Shown here: piece after piece, positions 7,664 through 17,099 of the stretch
Layout of the letters: each line of letters starts with the position of its first letter
Numbering within the stretch: position 1 is the stretch's first letter
NCBI GenBank assembly: GCA_964572685.1
Contig: CAZNFJ010000004.1
Coordinates: 1 to 64,000, forward strand
Length of the DNA: 64,000 nt
Direction: 5' to 3'
Origin: UBA2653 sp964572685
Lineage (GTDB): Bacteria; Pseudomonadota; Gammaproteobacteria; Legionellales; Legionellaceae
Program-made: the position numbers and the translations under genes
The notes under the pieces: model-generated
Databases searched by the model: none
Told to the model about the DNA's origin: nothing
Seen by the model: the letters and a program-made list of their open reading frames with translations, nothing else

Positions 7664-7807
7664 CGACTAAAAGCTGTTGATATCATCAGCAATTGCTACA
7701 GATTACGTCGAGAATTATTCAATGAAATTATTTCTTCGTTTATTGAAGTATTCGCTCAAGGAAAAGAACATTTGAATCCAAAATTTTCTGGTGTTGTCAA
7801 TGCGTAA
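7652..7807 (+). pseudogene. 3' remnant of an unidentified gene at the island border
   Basis: An open plus-strand frame translates to a protein-like string with QRLKAVDIISNCYRLRREL, then NEIISSFIEVFAQGKEH and LNPKFSGVVNA before TAA. The composition looks like the C-terminal end of a real protein, and upstream the same frame runs into antisense integrase. I do not recognise the family; an insertion-sequence transposase or another mobile gene is possible. Probably a deletion junction scar. Confidence 0.35.
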
Positions 7808-7876
7808 CTTCTATATTTGATGTTTCACTATTTTATTCTCCGTCTATTGTTATCTTGAGTATAGTTGACATTATGA

Positions 7877-8254
7877 TTATTCGCAGAGTTTTCTCTTTTT
7901 CCCATATTCATCGATAGCGACATAAACAAATGTGCCAGTAGCAACTTGATGTTTTTCTAGTGAATCAAATTTTTCTACCCATACTTCAATTTGCATATGC
8001 ATGGATGTTTCACCTTTTTTAAGCAACTCTACATAACAGCTAACAAGATCCCCAACTTTGACTGGTGCAATAAATTGTAAATTATTGATGGCAACTGTTG
8101 CTGAGCGTCCACGTGATATGGTTTTAGCCAGAATACCAACCGCCAAATCCATTTGTGAGACCAACCAGCCACCGAAGATATCACCATTAGCATTGGTATC
8201 GGCTGGCATGGCCAAGGTTTGTAAAGTTAAAACACCTTTTCCCTTAGTGTTCAT
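7877..8254 (-). CDS. yciA: Acyl-CoA thioesterase YciA
   Basis: 125-aa hotdog-fold thioesterase. The family signature PADTNANGDIFGGWLVSQMD contains the catalytic Asp, and it is followed by the hotdog helix and the strand VAINNLQFIAPVKVGDLV. YciA hydrolyses a broad range of acyl-CoA thioesters in the cytosol and is linked to membrane-lipid metabolism. Full length compared with E. coli YciA (about 132 aa). It lies 8 bases downstream of the Tex-like gene on the same strand and is the first backbone gene after the island. Confidence 0.92.
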   Translation of the reverse strand: MNTKGKGVLTLQTLAMPADTNANGDIFGGWLVSQMDLAVGILAKTISRGRSATVAINNLQFIAPVKVGDLVSCYVELLKKGETSMHMQIEVWVEKFDSLEKHQVATGTFVYVAIDEYGKKRKLCE

Positions 8255-8262
8255 GAATATCC

Positions 8263-10473
8263 TTATTTTTTGAGCTTAGCAAAAGCCAATTCCATGGCTG
8301 AAGGCCCAATTAAACCGGGTTTTTTTATTATAGCACTTGGTTTGGCTGGTGGCATTTTTTTAGTTGTCACTTTTTTTGTGTTCGGGATATATTTTAATTT
8401 TTCAGCTTGTAGGCTGAGACTTAATCGCTTTTTCTCTTCATCATATTGTAACCAATCAACACTTATGACTTCTCCGGGCTGAAAGATAAAATTTAAATCA
8501 TTAATGAAGCAATCGCCAATCGCTGAGATATGTAAAAGACCCTCAACACCTTCACCTAAATCAACAAAACAACCATAGTTCATAATCTTATGAATAGTGG
8601 CTATAAATCGAGTACCTGCTCTGATTTGAGATAAATTTTTCTTGGATTCTTTCGTTAAATGGTGTTTAGGTTTTTGATGTTCCTGAATATGCCATAGAAG
8701 ATTTTGAAGACGGAATAATCGTTCATAACCAAACTCTTGTAATAATTGTTGATTGAGCATTGCCTGTTGGATTTTACTAGGAATTTCAAGTAACTCATTA
8801 AGACTACATGATTGAGTTGCCAATATAGCATCGATGAGTGGTTTGTCTTCTTCTAAAAATGGTGTGCGATTAAAATCTTCGCCCATGCGAAAGAAAGGCG
8901 CCAGTTTTGCATACAATTGAGGTTCTTTTGAAAGTATCGTTTGCATTTGTGCATGAGATGTTATGGGATGTAGAGTGCGAGCCTCGATGATTTTCTCAAT
9001 ATCTTCCGGGTGCAAAATTTCTAAAATTTCAAAAATAGCATGAGGCGCTTGATTCACATCTATACCTTCTAATAGCAATGTTTCTTGTAATAAGGTATGC
9101 CATAAGAAATGAAGTCTTTCTTTGGGAAGTGTACGTAGAAGAGGATGAAGAAACTGTTCTGGTTGGTAGTTTTTCCAAAAAATCCAGGGGTTTTGCAGAA
9201 ACTGAGGTGCTTTAATGACTTCTTCTAAATCTGGATTTTTCTTGTCACTATGTGCAAATAATGGAGTTAATCGATTGGATAACCAATGAGTATGACAGTG
9301 TATGTCTGGATAACGTTCTTGAACCAGTTTTAAAAGTTTGTGTATGGATTTTTTTGTTTCAGGTTGCATGAGCCACCCAATGTGCTCAACAGGATTTCGA
9401 GTTAAAATTTTAGCTACTTCTGCCACACTATTTTCGATTTGGTAATCAGGGGCATGTGGATAAATGGTAAAATTTTGTAGTGCTTCACCTTGTTCATTAA
9501 CGTGAACCACCATCACACCCGATTTGCCATGAGGATAAAACATCAAGACTTGTTTTGCGCCAATCGCTTTTTGTTTCAGTAATTGTCGCCATTGCACTTC
9601 AACCAGTGGTAATAATTGATCAACCGCATGATCGAAACATAATGCCAGCAAGTCTCGATGCAGTTTTGGATATAAATATACCTTTATTATCAATTGAAGA
9701 GCTTGTTCAATCCATTGATCTCCCGCTTGATTTTTTGGAAACCAACCAACATGTTGTGCCAAGCTATTAAAAAGCCAATTTGAATTATCAGGAAAATCAA
9801 ATAAAACATCCAATTGCTTATTTTTTTTCGCTTGCCAGAATTTTAAAAAAAGAAGTGCATCGACTTTTTTGATGAAAGGTGCTGGGGTGGGCCATTGTTC
9901 TAGCAAGGCTTTTACATGTTCGTTTTGTCCAGCAGGGGGAGTGAGATTAAATGTGCCTTTCTCCCAGAGCGTTTGACGTAACTGATGTAAAAGGGGGGCT
10001 TGTTGTATCAAATCGATGGCTAGAGCATATTGAATGGCTTTGGAGGCTTGCTCTATATCGGATATTCCTGATTCTTTAATGAGCGATTCAGGATCGATGT
10101 TGGGATGTTGGATGATTTGATAGGCCAAATTACATAAAGTATTTTGATCATAGCCTTGTGCCATAGCAGGTAATGTTGGGGCTTGGCCTAAAAGTTTATC
10201 ATAAGCATAAAATTTGTCAGAACCTTTTAAGAATTCATCAATCGGTTGATCGCACAATTTTTGAGAAAGAAAATCATATTCATTTTTGAAAAAACATGCT
10301 TTCATCCATTGTAAGCTTGATAAACCCAACGCGTGTCCTTGAGCAAAAAATTTAACATAAGGTAGAAATACATGTTGGCCAAGCGCTTCATCACAGGCTT
10401 TAGCTTGTGATAGGGTTAAACCACTGCGTTCGGATATTAAACTGATTTTGGGATTAAAAGTTTCATTAACCAT
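8263..10473 (-). CDS. Degenerate Tex-like S1 RNA-binding protein
   Basis: 736 aa, the length and layout of the transcription accessory protein Tex. A helical N-terminal HTH-like region comes first, then a YqgF-like segment near residues 300-400 (VLMFYPHGKSGVMVVHVN, then NFTIYPHAP). A helix-hairpin-helix part contains EGIDVNQAP and IEKIIEARTLHPI, and an S1 domain covers about 620-690 (GCFVDLGEGVEGLLHIS). In ordinary Tex the YqgF motif reads LDPGxRTG; here the DPG is gone and conservation is low throughout. The S1 domain is intact, so nucleic-acid binding may remain. It is in one operon with yciA. Family assignment is moderate, and function may have diverged. Confidence 0.72.
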   Translation of the reverse strand: MVNETFNPKISLISERSGLTLSQAKACDEALGQHVFLPYVKFFAQGHALGLSSLQWMKACFFKNEYDFLSQKLCDQPIDEFLKGSDKFYAYDKLLGQAPTLPAMAQGYDQNTLCNLAYQIIQHPNIDPESLIKESGISDIEQASKAIQYALAIDLIQQAPLLHQLRQTLWEKGTFNLTPPAGQNEHVKALLEQWPTPAPFIKKVDALLFLKFWQAKKNKQLDVLFDFPDNSNWLFNSLAQHVGWFPKNQAGDQWIEQALQLIIKVYLYPKLHRDLLALCFDHAVDQLLPLVEVQWRQLLKQKAIGAKQVLMFYPHGKSGVMVVHVNEQGEALQNFTIYPHAPDYQIENSVAEVAKILTRNPVEHIGWLMQPETKKSIHKLLKLVQERYPDIHCHTHWLSNRLTPLFAHSDKKNPDLEEVIKAPQFLQNPWIFWKNYQPEQFLHPLLRTLPKERLHFLWHTLLQETLLLEGIDVNQAPHAIFEILEILHPEDIEKIIEARTLHPITSHAQMQTILSKEPQLYAKLAPFFRMGEDFNRTPFLEEDKPLIDAILATQSCSLNELLEIPSKIQQAMLNQQLLQEFGYERLFRLQNLLWHIQEHQKPKHHLTKESKKNLSQIRAGTRFIATIHKIMNYGCFVDLGEGVEGLLHISAIGDCFINDLNFIFQPGEVISVDWLQYDEEKKRLSLSLQAEKLKYIPNTKKVTTKKMPPAKPSAIIKKPGLIGPSAMELAFAKLKK

Positions 10474-10487
10474 TTGAAAATATTTTC

Positions 10488-12308
10488 CTATTCTACTGTA
10501 ACAGATTTTGCTAAGTTTCGGGGTTGATCAACATCAGTACCTTTTGCCACCGCAATATGATAAGCCAACAATTGCATTGGTATACTATAGATAATTGGGG
10601 CGATGATACCGGCGCATGTCGGAATATTGATGATATCGACTTGATCGCCAAATTCATTTTGAGGCCAAGTTGAATCTGCAAAAATAATGATTCTTCCGCC
10701 TCGAGCTTGAACTTCTTGTACGTTGGAATGAAGCTTCTCCATTAGGTCATCTTTAGGTGCAATGACAACCACCGGCATGTTGTGATCAACTAAGGCCAAG
10801 GGACCATGTTTAAGTTCACCTGCAGGATAAGCCTCTGCGTGAATATATGAAATTTCTTTTAGTTTTAAAGCACCTTCAAGAGCGATGGGGAATTGAATCC
10901 CACGCCCTAAAAATAAAGTGTGTTGTTTATGCGTAAAATTTTGCGCATAATGACGAATTTGTTGATCAAGTTCTAGTACCTGCTCAGCGATGGGACTGAT
11001 ATTTGGTAATTGTTCACAAATTTCCTGTGCTTTTTCATCTGGCGAAAGAGCCGCAGTCAGCATTAATAATCCCAATAGTTGCGTGGTGAATGCTTTCGTA
11101 GAGGCAACACCAATTTCAACACCTGCGCGGGTTAGAAATGCGCTTTTGGATTCTCTTACCAAGGTACTGCTGGCGACATTACAAATAGCAAGACTGGACA
11201 AATAGTTGAGTTTATGTGCTTTACGAAGAGCGGCCAAGGTATCCGCCGTTTCACCGGACTGGGAAATGGTTACCAGCAGGGTGTTGGGTTTAACAACGAC
11301 ATGACGATAGCGATATTCGCTTGCGACCTCAACAGAAACCGCGATATTGGTGGATTGTTCAATCCAATATTTTGCAATTAAGCCTGCATGATAACTAGTG
11401 CCACAGGCAACGATATGAATTTGTTCAATTTGAGGCAAAATTTCAGACAATTCAACCCCAAAACTGGCACGTAAAACCGCAGGTGTTGTCACTCGTCCGG
11501 ACAGTGTTTCTTGCAACACATGGGGCTGTTCAAATATTTCTTTCAGCATAAAATGTCGGAATGTGCCTTTGGATACCATGATGGCATCATCAGATAAGGG
11601 ATGCTCAGCACGTTCAACAATAGCACCATGAATATCATAAACATGACAATCGGAGGCCGTGAGATGAACCAGATCACCTTCCTCGAGAAAAGCGACAGTT
11701 TGAGCAAAAGAACGAAGCGCTAAGGGATCTGAGGCAATAAAGTTTTCGTGTAGACCTTTTCCAATCACTAAGGGGCTTCCTTGGCGAATGGCGATTAATT
11801 CTTGAGGATGCGAGCGATGGACAACGCCTAGAGCAAATGCGCCCTTCATTCGTTTAGATGCTTGTTGTACAGCTATTAGTAAGTTCTGAGTTTGTTGATA
11901 GTAAAAATGAATCAGGTGAGCGGCAACTTCAGTATCGGTTTCAGAATCAAAAAGATAAGATTTTTTAATAAGCTCTTGGCGAAGTTCTTGATGGTTTTCA
12001 ATAATGCCATTGTGAACAACCGCTAGTTCTTCATGAGACCATAGAGGATGGGCATTATGTTCTACAGGCTTGCCATGTGTTGCCCATCGCGTATGTGCAA
12101 CACCAAGATATCCAGGAATGGGGTTTGCTTTGGCTTTATGAACTAGGGCTTGAACCTTGCCTTCTGTTCGCAGACGTTGCATGTTTCCTTGAGCATTGAC
12201 GGTGACGAGTCCAGCGGAATCATAGCCTCGATACTCCAGGCGTTTAAGGCCTTCTAATAAAATGGGACTGATGTCACGTTCGGCGATTGCGCCAATGATA
12301 CCACACAT
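10488..12308 (-). CDS. glmS: Glucosamine-fructose-6-phosphate aminotransferase
   Basis: 606 aa, full length. The protein starts MCGIIGAIA, so Cys2 is exposed as the Ntn glutaminase nucleophile, with HTRWATHG and HNGIIENH in the glutaminase domain. Two SIS domains follow (IVACGTSYHAG, TISQSGETADT, GVASTKAFTTQ). It makes glucosamine-6-phosphate from fructose-6-phosphate and glutamine, the first step to UDP-GlcNAc. GlmU lies 3 kb away on the other strand. No glmS ribozyme is seen upstream; only about 50 bases separate it from smpB. Ends 14 bases before the Tex-like gene. Confidence 0.97.
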   Translation of the reverse strand: MCGIIGAIAERDISPILLEGLKRLEYRGYDSAGLVTVNAQGNMQRLRTEGKVQALVHKAKANPIPGYLGVAHTRWATHGKPVEHNAHPLWSHEELAVVHNGIIENHQELRQELIKKSYLFDSETDTEVAAHLIHFYYQQTQNLLIAVQQASKRMKGAFALGVVHRSHPQELIAIRQGSPLVIGKGLHENFIASDPLALRSFAQTVAFLEEGDLVHLTASDCHVYDIHGAIVERAEHPLSDDAIMVSKGTFRHFMLKEIFEQPHVLQETLSGRVTTPAVLRASFGVELSEILPQIEQIHIVACGTSYHAGLIAKYWIEQSTNIAVSVEVASEYRYRHVVVKPNTLLVTISQSGETADTLAALRKAHKLNYLSSLAICNVASSTLVRESKSAFLTRAGVEIGVASTKAFTTQLLGLLMLTAALSPDEKAQEICEQLPNISPIAEQVLELDQQIRHYAQNFTHKQHTLFLGRGIQFPIALEGALKLKEISYIHAEAYPAGELKHGPLALVDHNMPVVVIAPKDDLMEKLHSNVQEVQARGGRIIIFADSTWPQNEFGDQVDIINIPTCAGIIAPIIYSIPMQLLAYHIAVAKGTDVDQPRNLAKSVTVE

Positions 12309-12357
12309 ACTGACTCCTCTATTGTCTGATGCTAAATATTATAAACAACATCGCCAT

Positions 12358-12837
12358 TTATGAATAGTTTTCTTTTTTCATTACGCGAGAGCGTTCTCTT
12401 TGCCATTCTCGGTCTTTAATAGCGGCGCGTTGATCATGGGTCTTTTTACCTTTTGCTAAAGCAATTTTTGCTTTAACCCATTTTCCACTCCAATAGAGAC
12501 TGAGGGGAATCAGCGTGTATCCGTCTCTTTCAACGTAACCTATCCATTGTTTAAATTCATGGGCATGAACCAACAGTTTTCGGTTGCGAATGGGATCGGG
12601 TTGAATATGAGTGGATGCTGTTGGCAACGGTTGAATTTGTGCGCCAAATAGCCATGCGGCGCCATTTTTTAAAAGTACATAGCTATCAACGAGTTGAATA
12701 CGACCTGCTCGCAAGCTTTTGACCTCCCAACCTTCTAAAACCAAACCGACTTCCCACTCTTTTTCAATTGTATATTCAAAACGGGCTTTTTTATTAATAA
12801 TAATCATGCCATTTTTTGACTTTTCTTGTTTTGACAT
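12358..12837 (-). CDS. smpB: tmRNA-binding protein SmpB
   Basis: 159 aa from the ATG at 12837; an in-frame TTG at 12849 is less likely. Family hallmarks: NKKARFEYTIEKEWEVGLVL, GWEVKSLRAGRIQL, the central VERDGYTLIPLSLYW, and the basic C-terminal tail with KKTHDQRAAIKDREWQRE, which enters the ribosomal A site. SmpB partners tmRNA to rescue stalled ribosomes; the tmRNA gene is not in this window. It is divergent from the PhoH gene. Confidence 0.96.
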   Translation of the reverse strand: MSKQEKSKNGMIIINKKARFEYTIEKEWEVGLVLEGWEVKSLRAGRIQLVDSYVLLKNGAAWLFGAQIQPLPTASTHIQPDPIRNRKLLVHAHEFKQWIGYVERDGYTLIPLSLYWSGKWVKAKIALAKGKKTHDQRAAIKDREWQRERSRVMKKENYS

Positions 12838-12972
12838 TGTCGTACTCAACTAAAATTTAAAAAATATGTTGTCTATTTTCTCAAAAAAATTACCAAATAA
12901 AAACAACTTGCTCTTGACTATGGATGATAGCATGCACAAAATGAGGTTGAACTTTCAAAAGGATCCTTGAAT

Positions 12973-14370
12973 ATGACAGCAACAACCAAATTATTTGTGC
13001 TCGATACGAATATCTTAATGCACGATCCCAATGCTATTTTTCGCTTCCATGAACATGATATTTTTATTCCCATGGTGGTTTTAGAGGAGTTAGACAAACA
13101 CAAAACGGGTTTATCTGAAGTCTCTCGCAATGTTCGTCAAACCAATCGCATGCTAGATGAAATTCTTAGTCATTACAAGCCAGAGATCATTTCTCAAGGA
13201 ATCCCTTTAAGCCAGGAATTTTTAGGTCATAAAAAGCAAGAAGGACTTGGTCATTTATTTTTACAAACCGATTTGCTTGATGACACACCTCCTGGTATGT
13301 TGCCAGGCCAAAAAGCTGATAATCATATTCTAGGAATTGCTTTAAGTTTACAGAAAAAATATCCTCAACGCGAAATTATTATTGTTTCGAAAGATATTAA
13401 TTTAAGAATTAAAGCAACAATTCTTGGTATTTTAGCAGAAGACTATTATAATGATAAAGTTTTAGACGACGTAAATCTTTTACACAGTGGTTTACATCGG
13501 TTGCCCAGCGATTTTTGGGATGCTCACAGCAATAGTATTGAAGCATGGCAAGTGCAAAATCAAATCTTTTATAAAATTATGAGTGAACATACCGAGGATT
13601 GGTGCCCGAATGATTGCTTGCTGAGTGAGGATGGCTCTTTTAGGGCGATTGTTAAAGAAGTGAATTCACAAGAAGCATTAATTAAATTGGCCAAAGATTA
13701 TTTTGTGGATAAAAATGCTGTTTGGGGAATCACTGCTAAAAATGACGAACAAAATTTTGCATTAAATTTATTATTAGATCCTGATGTTGATTTTGTCACT
13801 TTACAAGGTCCGGCGGGTACGGGTAAAACCTTGTTAACGATTGCAGCGGGTTTAACTCAGGTATTTGATTATAATATTTATAATGAAATTATTATGACGC
13901 GTGTAACCATCCCTGTTGGAGAAGATATTGGCTTTTTGCCAGGCACAGAAGAAGAAAAAATGACACCTTGGATGGGTGCCTTGATGGATAACTTGGAAGT
14001 ATTGCATGGTCGACAAGATGGCGGTGCCTTTGGTCGAGTAGCAACCGAAGATTTGTTGCGTAATAAAATTAAAATACGTTCCTTAAATTTTATGCGTGGT
14101 AGAACATTTCAAAAACGTTTTATTATTATTGATGAGGCTCAAAACCTGACATCCAAACAAATCAAAACTTTAATTACGCGAGCGGGTCCAGGAAGTAAAA
14201 TTATTTGCTTGGGCGATATCAAACAAATTGATACACCCTATTTATCTGAGACCAACTCTGGTTTAACATTTGCAGTGCATCGAATGAGAGAGTGGCCACA
14301 TAGTGCTCACATGACGCTCTCACGCGGAGAGCGCTCAAGATTGGCACAATATGCCGCCGAAAATTTGTAA
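12973..14370 (+). CDS. PIN-PhoH2 type ATPase/ribonuclease
   Basis: 465 aa. The N-terminal PIN domain (residues 1-150) shows the acidic nuclease residues in LDTNILMHDP, LEELDKHK and KADNHILGIA. The C-terminal PhoH ATPase has Walker A GPAGTGKT at 279-286 and Walker B FIIIDEAQNLT. PhoH2/YlaK proteins are RNA helicase-RNases and some act as toxins of PhoAT systems. No antitoxin ORF is visible upstream, so this is the long housekeeping form common in gammaproteobacteria. The start is ATG 12973 with AAAGGA upstream; a TTG two codons earlier is ignored. Confidence 0.92.
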   Translation: MTATTKLFVLDTNILMHDPNAIFRFHEHDIFIPMVVLEELDKHKTGLSEVSRNVRQTNRMLDEILSHYKPEIISQGIPLSQEFLGHKKQEGLGHLFLQTDLLDDTPPGMLPGQKADNHILGIALSLQKKYPQREIIIVSKDINLRIKATILGILAEDYYNDKVLDDVNLLHSGLHRLPSDFWDAHSNSIEAWQVQNQIFYKIMSEHTEDWCPNDCLLSEDGSFRAIVKEVNSQEALIKLAKDYFVDKNAVWGITAKNDEQNFALNLLLDPDVDFVTLQGPAGTGKTLLTIAAGLTQVFDYNIYNEIIMTRVTIPVGEDIGFLPGTEEEKMTPWMGALMDNLEVLHGRQDGGAFGRVATEDLLRNKIKIRSLNFMRGRTFQKRFIIIDEAQNLTSKQIKTLITRAGPGSKIICLGDIKQIDTPYLSETNSGLTFAVHRMREWPHSAHMTLSRGERSRLAQYAAENL

Positions 14371-14384
14371 GGAGTTTTTAAAAA

Positions 14385-15395
14385 ATGACAACAGCGATTA
14401 CTTATGATGATGTTTTATTGGTTCCTGCCTACAATCATCACGAATCCAGACGCGTTGTGGATATATCCAGCGCCGATCGTCTAGGCAAACTATCATTAGA
14501 ATTACCGATTATTTCTGCTAATATGGATACCATTACGGGTAGTAAAATGGCAAATTTTATGACCAGTAAAGGGGCAATCGGTGCTTTACATCGTTTTATG
14601 ACCATTGATGAGAACGTGAGCGCATTCAAGGAATGTGTTGGTAAGGTATTTGTTTCTGTAGGCTGCTCCAAGGCTGAATTGGAACGTGCTGAGGCATTAA
14701 GAGATGCTGGCGCGCAATATTTTGTGATTGACGTGGCCCATGCGCATGCCAAATATGTTGGTAAAACCTTAAAGTCACTTAGAAAATTGATTCCTGAACA
14801 ATGTCTCATGGCAGGAAATGTCGCAACTTATGCTGGTGCGGATTATTTGGCGTCTTGCGGTGCTGATATTATTAAAGCTGGTATTGGTGGTGGTTCGGTT
14901 TGTTCGACACGTATTAAAACCGGATTTGGTGTGCCGATGTTGACTTGTATTCAAGATTGCGCACGAACCGATCGATCTATTGTTGCCGATGGTGGTATTC
15001 GTACTGCAGGTGACGTGGTTAAGGCGTTGGCTTTTGGCGCGGATTTTGTGATGATAGGTGGGATGCTCGCGGGGACAGAACCTACGCCTGGTAAAATCAT
15101 TACTAAACCCAATGGTGAGAAAGTAAAAGCTTATCGTGGCATGGCTTCCAAAGAAGCCCAAGAGGATTTTATTGGTCAAATGCATGAGTGGAAAACCTCT
15201 GAAGGTGTGGCGACAGAAGTGGCTTATCGTGAAATTGCTGATGAGATTATTGCTGATATAGTTGGTGGTTTGCGTTCAGGTTTAACTTACGCAGGTTCAA
15301 GCCGTATTAAGGAATTACAAAGAAAGCTTAACTACTATCTTGTAACGCCAGCAGGTCGTCATGAAAGCTTGCCTCATAAACTTTTAGATAAATAA
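14385..15395 (+). CDS. guaC: GMP reductase
   Basis: 336 aa of the IMPDH/GMPR TIM-barrel family without CBS domains. Key features: ITYDDVLLVPAYN at the N terminus, the catalytic loop GIGGGSVCSTR with Cys at 173, the phosphate-binding DGGIRTAGDVVKALAFGAD and MIGGMLAGT. It reduces GMP to IMP with NADPH, balancing purine pools. The catalytic loop and lack of CBS domains argue for GMP reductase over IMP dehydrogenase. AAGGAG lies before the ATG, 14 bases after the PhoH gene and 15 bases before glmU, so the three probably share a transcript. Confidence 0.92.
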   Translation: MTTAITYDDVLLVPAYNHHESRRVVDISSADRLGKLSLELPIISANMDTITGSKMANFMTSKGAIGALHRFMTIDENVSAFKECVGKVFVSVGCSKAELERAEALRDAGAQYFVIDVAHAHAKYVGKTLKSLRKLIPEQCLMAGNVATYAGADYLASCGADIIKAGIGGGSVCSTRIKTGFGVPMLTCIQDCARTDRSIVADGGIRTAGDVVKALAFGADFVMIGGMLAGTEPTPGKIITKPNGEKVKAYRGMASKEAQEDFIGQMHEWKTSEGVATEVAYREIADEIIADIVGGLRSGLTYAGSSRIKELQRKLNYYLVTPAGRHESLPHKLLDK

Positions 15396-15410
15396 TAATA
15401 GGGTTAAAAT

Positions 15411-16784
15411 ATGTCTGCTTCTAATCCCTTACACGTGGTTATTCTTGCTGCCGGTCGTGGTACAAGAATGCGTACTCAGCGTCCCAAAGTTTTACATGCC
15501 ATCGCAGGTAAATCGATGCTCAAACATATTGCTAGTACAGCGATGCATTTGGGGGCTGATGGTATTCATGTTGTGGTGGGGCATGAAGCAGAACAAATTC
15601 AGCAATCACATATAGATTTACCCATTAATTGGGTGATACAAGAAGAGCAATTGGGTACAGGTCACGCTGTTCTAAAAGCACTCCCTTCTATTCCTAAAGA
15701 AGCTCGAGTGTTGATTTTATCTGGGGATGTACCTTTAACACAATTAGATACGATGCAGGCCTTAAGTGGAATCGATGCGAGTCTTGTATTGTTGGTTGCA
15801 AAATTGGACAATCCTACAGGTTTTGGACGTATTATTCGTGATGAACGGGGTGATGTTAGGGCTATTATTGAAGAAAAAGATGCCTCTCCCGAACAGCGAC
15901 AAATTCATGAGATTTATACGGGCTTGTGTTGTGCACGTGCGAGTGATTTGCAAAGATGGTTACCTTCGTTGTCAACACAAAATGCAGCCGGGGAATATTA
16001 TCTTACTAAAATAATCGAGCTTGCTGTTGCCGAAGGTCAAAAAATTGCCAGCATTGAACCTGAGCATCTTTTTGAGGTACAAGGAGTTAATAATTTAGAT
16101 CAATTGTATCAATTGGAGCGTCAATGGCAACATCATTTGGCGCAACGCTTGATGAGTGGTGGTGTACAAATTGCTGATGTGATGCGCTTAGATATTCGTG
16201 GTCAATTGACCTGTGCATCTGACGTGTTTATTGATGTCAATGTTGTATTGGAAGGTGTTGTCTCCATTGGTGAACATGCACAAATTGGTCCAAACTGTGT
16301 GATTAAAGATTGTGTTATTGGTCAAAATGTGAAGATAAAAGCCCACTCTGTATTGGAAAATGCAATCATCGGGGATTATTGTGAAGTAGGCCCTTTTGCT
16401 CGTTTACGACCTGGGACTCAATTGGGGGGCTATTGTAAGGTTGGTAATTTTGTTGAAATGAAAAATGTCACCATGGGTGAGCATAGCAAGGCTTCTCATT
16501 TGAGTTATTTGGGTGATGCACAAATTGGTCAGCATGTGAATATTGGTTGTGGAACGATTACGTGTAATTATGATGGTGTTGATAAAAATCCAACCATTAT
16601 TAAAGATCATGCCTTTATTGGTTCGGATACTCAATTGGTGGCTCCTGTTGTGGTTGGTGAGGGAGCGATTATTGGTGCAGGTACAACTTTGAGAGAAGAC
16701 GCCCCTGATCATGCTTTAACACTTTTACCCATTCGGCAAAAAAGTATTTTGGGTTGGAAGCGAAAGTCAAAATTAAAAACCTAA
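15411..16784 (+). CDS. glmU: Bifunctional GlmU uridyltransferase/acetyltransferase
   Basis: 457 aa. The N-terminal pyrophosphorylase carries LAAGRGTRMRTQRPKVLH and QEEQLGTGHAV. The C-terminal left-handed beta-helix is made of hexapeptide repeats, with the acetyltransferase active-site region LSYLGDAQIG and GCGTITCNYDG. It acetylates glucosamine-1-phosphate and then adds UMP to give UDP-GlcNAc for peptidoglycan and LPS. It works with GlmS in this window. Last gene of the plus-strand phoH-guaC-glmU run. Confidence 0.97.
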   Translation: MSASNPLHVVILAAGRGTRMRTQRPKVLHAIAGKSMLKHIASTAMHLGADGIHVVVGHEAEQIQQSHIDLPINWVIQEEQLGTGHAVLKALPSIPKEARVLILSGDVPLTQLDTMQALSGIDASLVLLVAKLDNPTGFGRIIRDERGDVRAIIEEKDASPEQRQIHEIYTGLCCARASDLQRWLPSLSTQNAAGEYYLTKIIELAVAEGQKIASIEPEHLFEVQGVNNLDQLYQLERQWQHHLAQRLMSGGVQIADVMRLDIRGQLTCASDVFIDVNVVLEGVVSIGEHAQIGPNCVIKDCVIGQNVKIKAHSVLENAIIGDYCEVGPFARLRPGTQLGGYCKVGNFVEMKNVTMGEHSKASHLSYLGDAQIGQHVNIGCGTITCNYDGVDKNPTIIKDHAFIGSDTQLVAPVVVGEGAIIGAGTTLREDAPDHALTLLPIRQKSILGWKRKSKLKT

Positions 16785-17099
16785 TGCTTTAATGATTAGG
16801 AATTCTTATTTGAGTGTTGCTTTCCCTCTGAGGCACAGGTTTTAATTAATCCATCAATTATAAATTGACACCGACAACTAGTCAGAATGGCTACCCGATT
16901 TTTAGTAATAAAAGTGTCCGCGCATGGACTTATAATGCCCGAGGTTGCATTAAAATCCCAGCGAATCCTTCAATGCAACTTGTCGTAGGGTATGAGTGTC
17001 TTTTTCTCTAAGTCAGGCCTCGAGACTTGCCAACCTTCTTATACCAAGCTTAAATATAATTGGTGTTAATACCCTTTTAGTATCACTTAGTTATATGTC
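16785..17099. other. Intergenic region with decayed coding sequence and inverted repeat
   Basis: 315 bases between convergent glmU and the giant gene. One plus-strand frame (about 16850-16998) reads protein-like without a start codon, including TTSQNGYPIFSNKSVRAW and KIPANPSMQLVVGYE, then stops. This suggests a gene remnant of unknown family. Inside it lies an 8-bp perfect inverted repeat, GTTGCATT at 16944-16951 and AATGCAAC at 16972-16979. A weak stem CCTAAT/ATTAGG follows the glmU stop. No RNA gene was recognised. Confidence 0.35.

Noticed and set aside
10428..12400. glmS ribozyme upstream of glmS
   Set aside because: Only about 50 bases separate glmS and smpB, no room for the ribozyme; gammaproteobacterial glmS usually lacks it.
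12973..14370. PhoAT toxin-antitoxin system
   Set aside because: No small antitoxin gene lies upstream; the long PIN-PhoH form is a common chromosomal gene.
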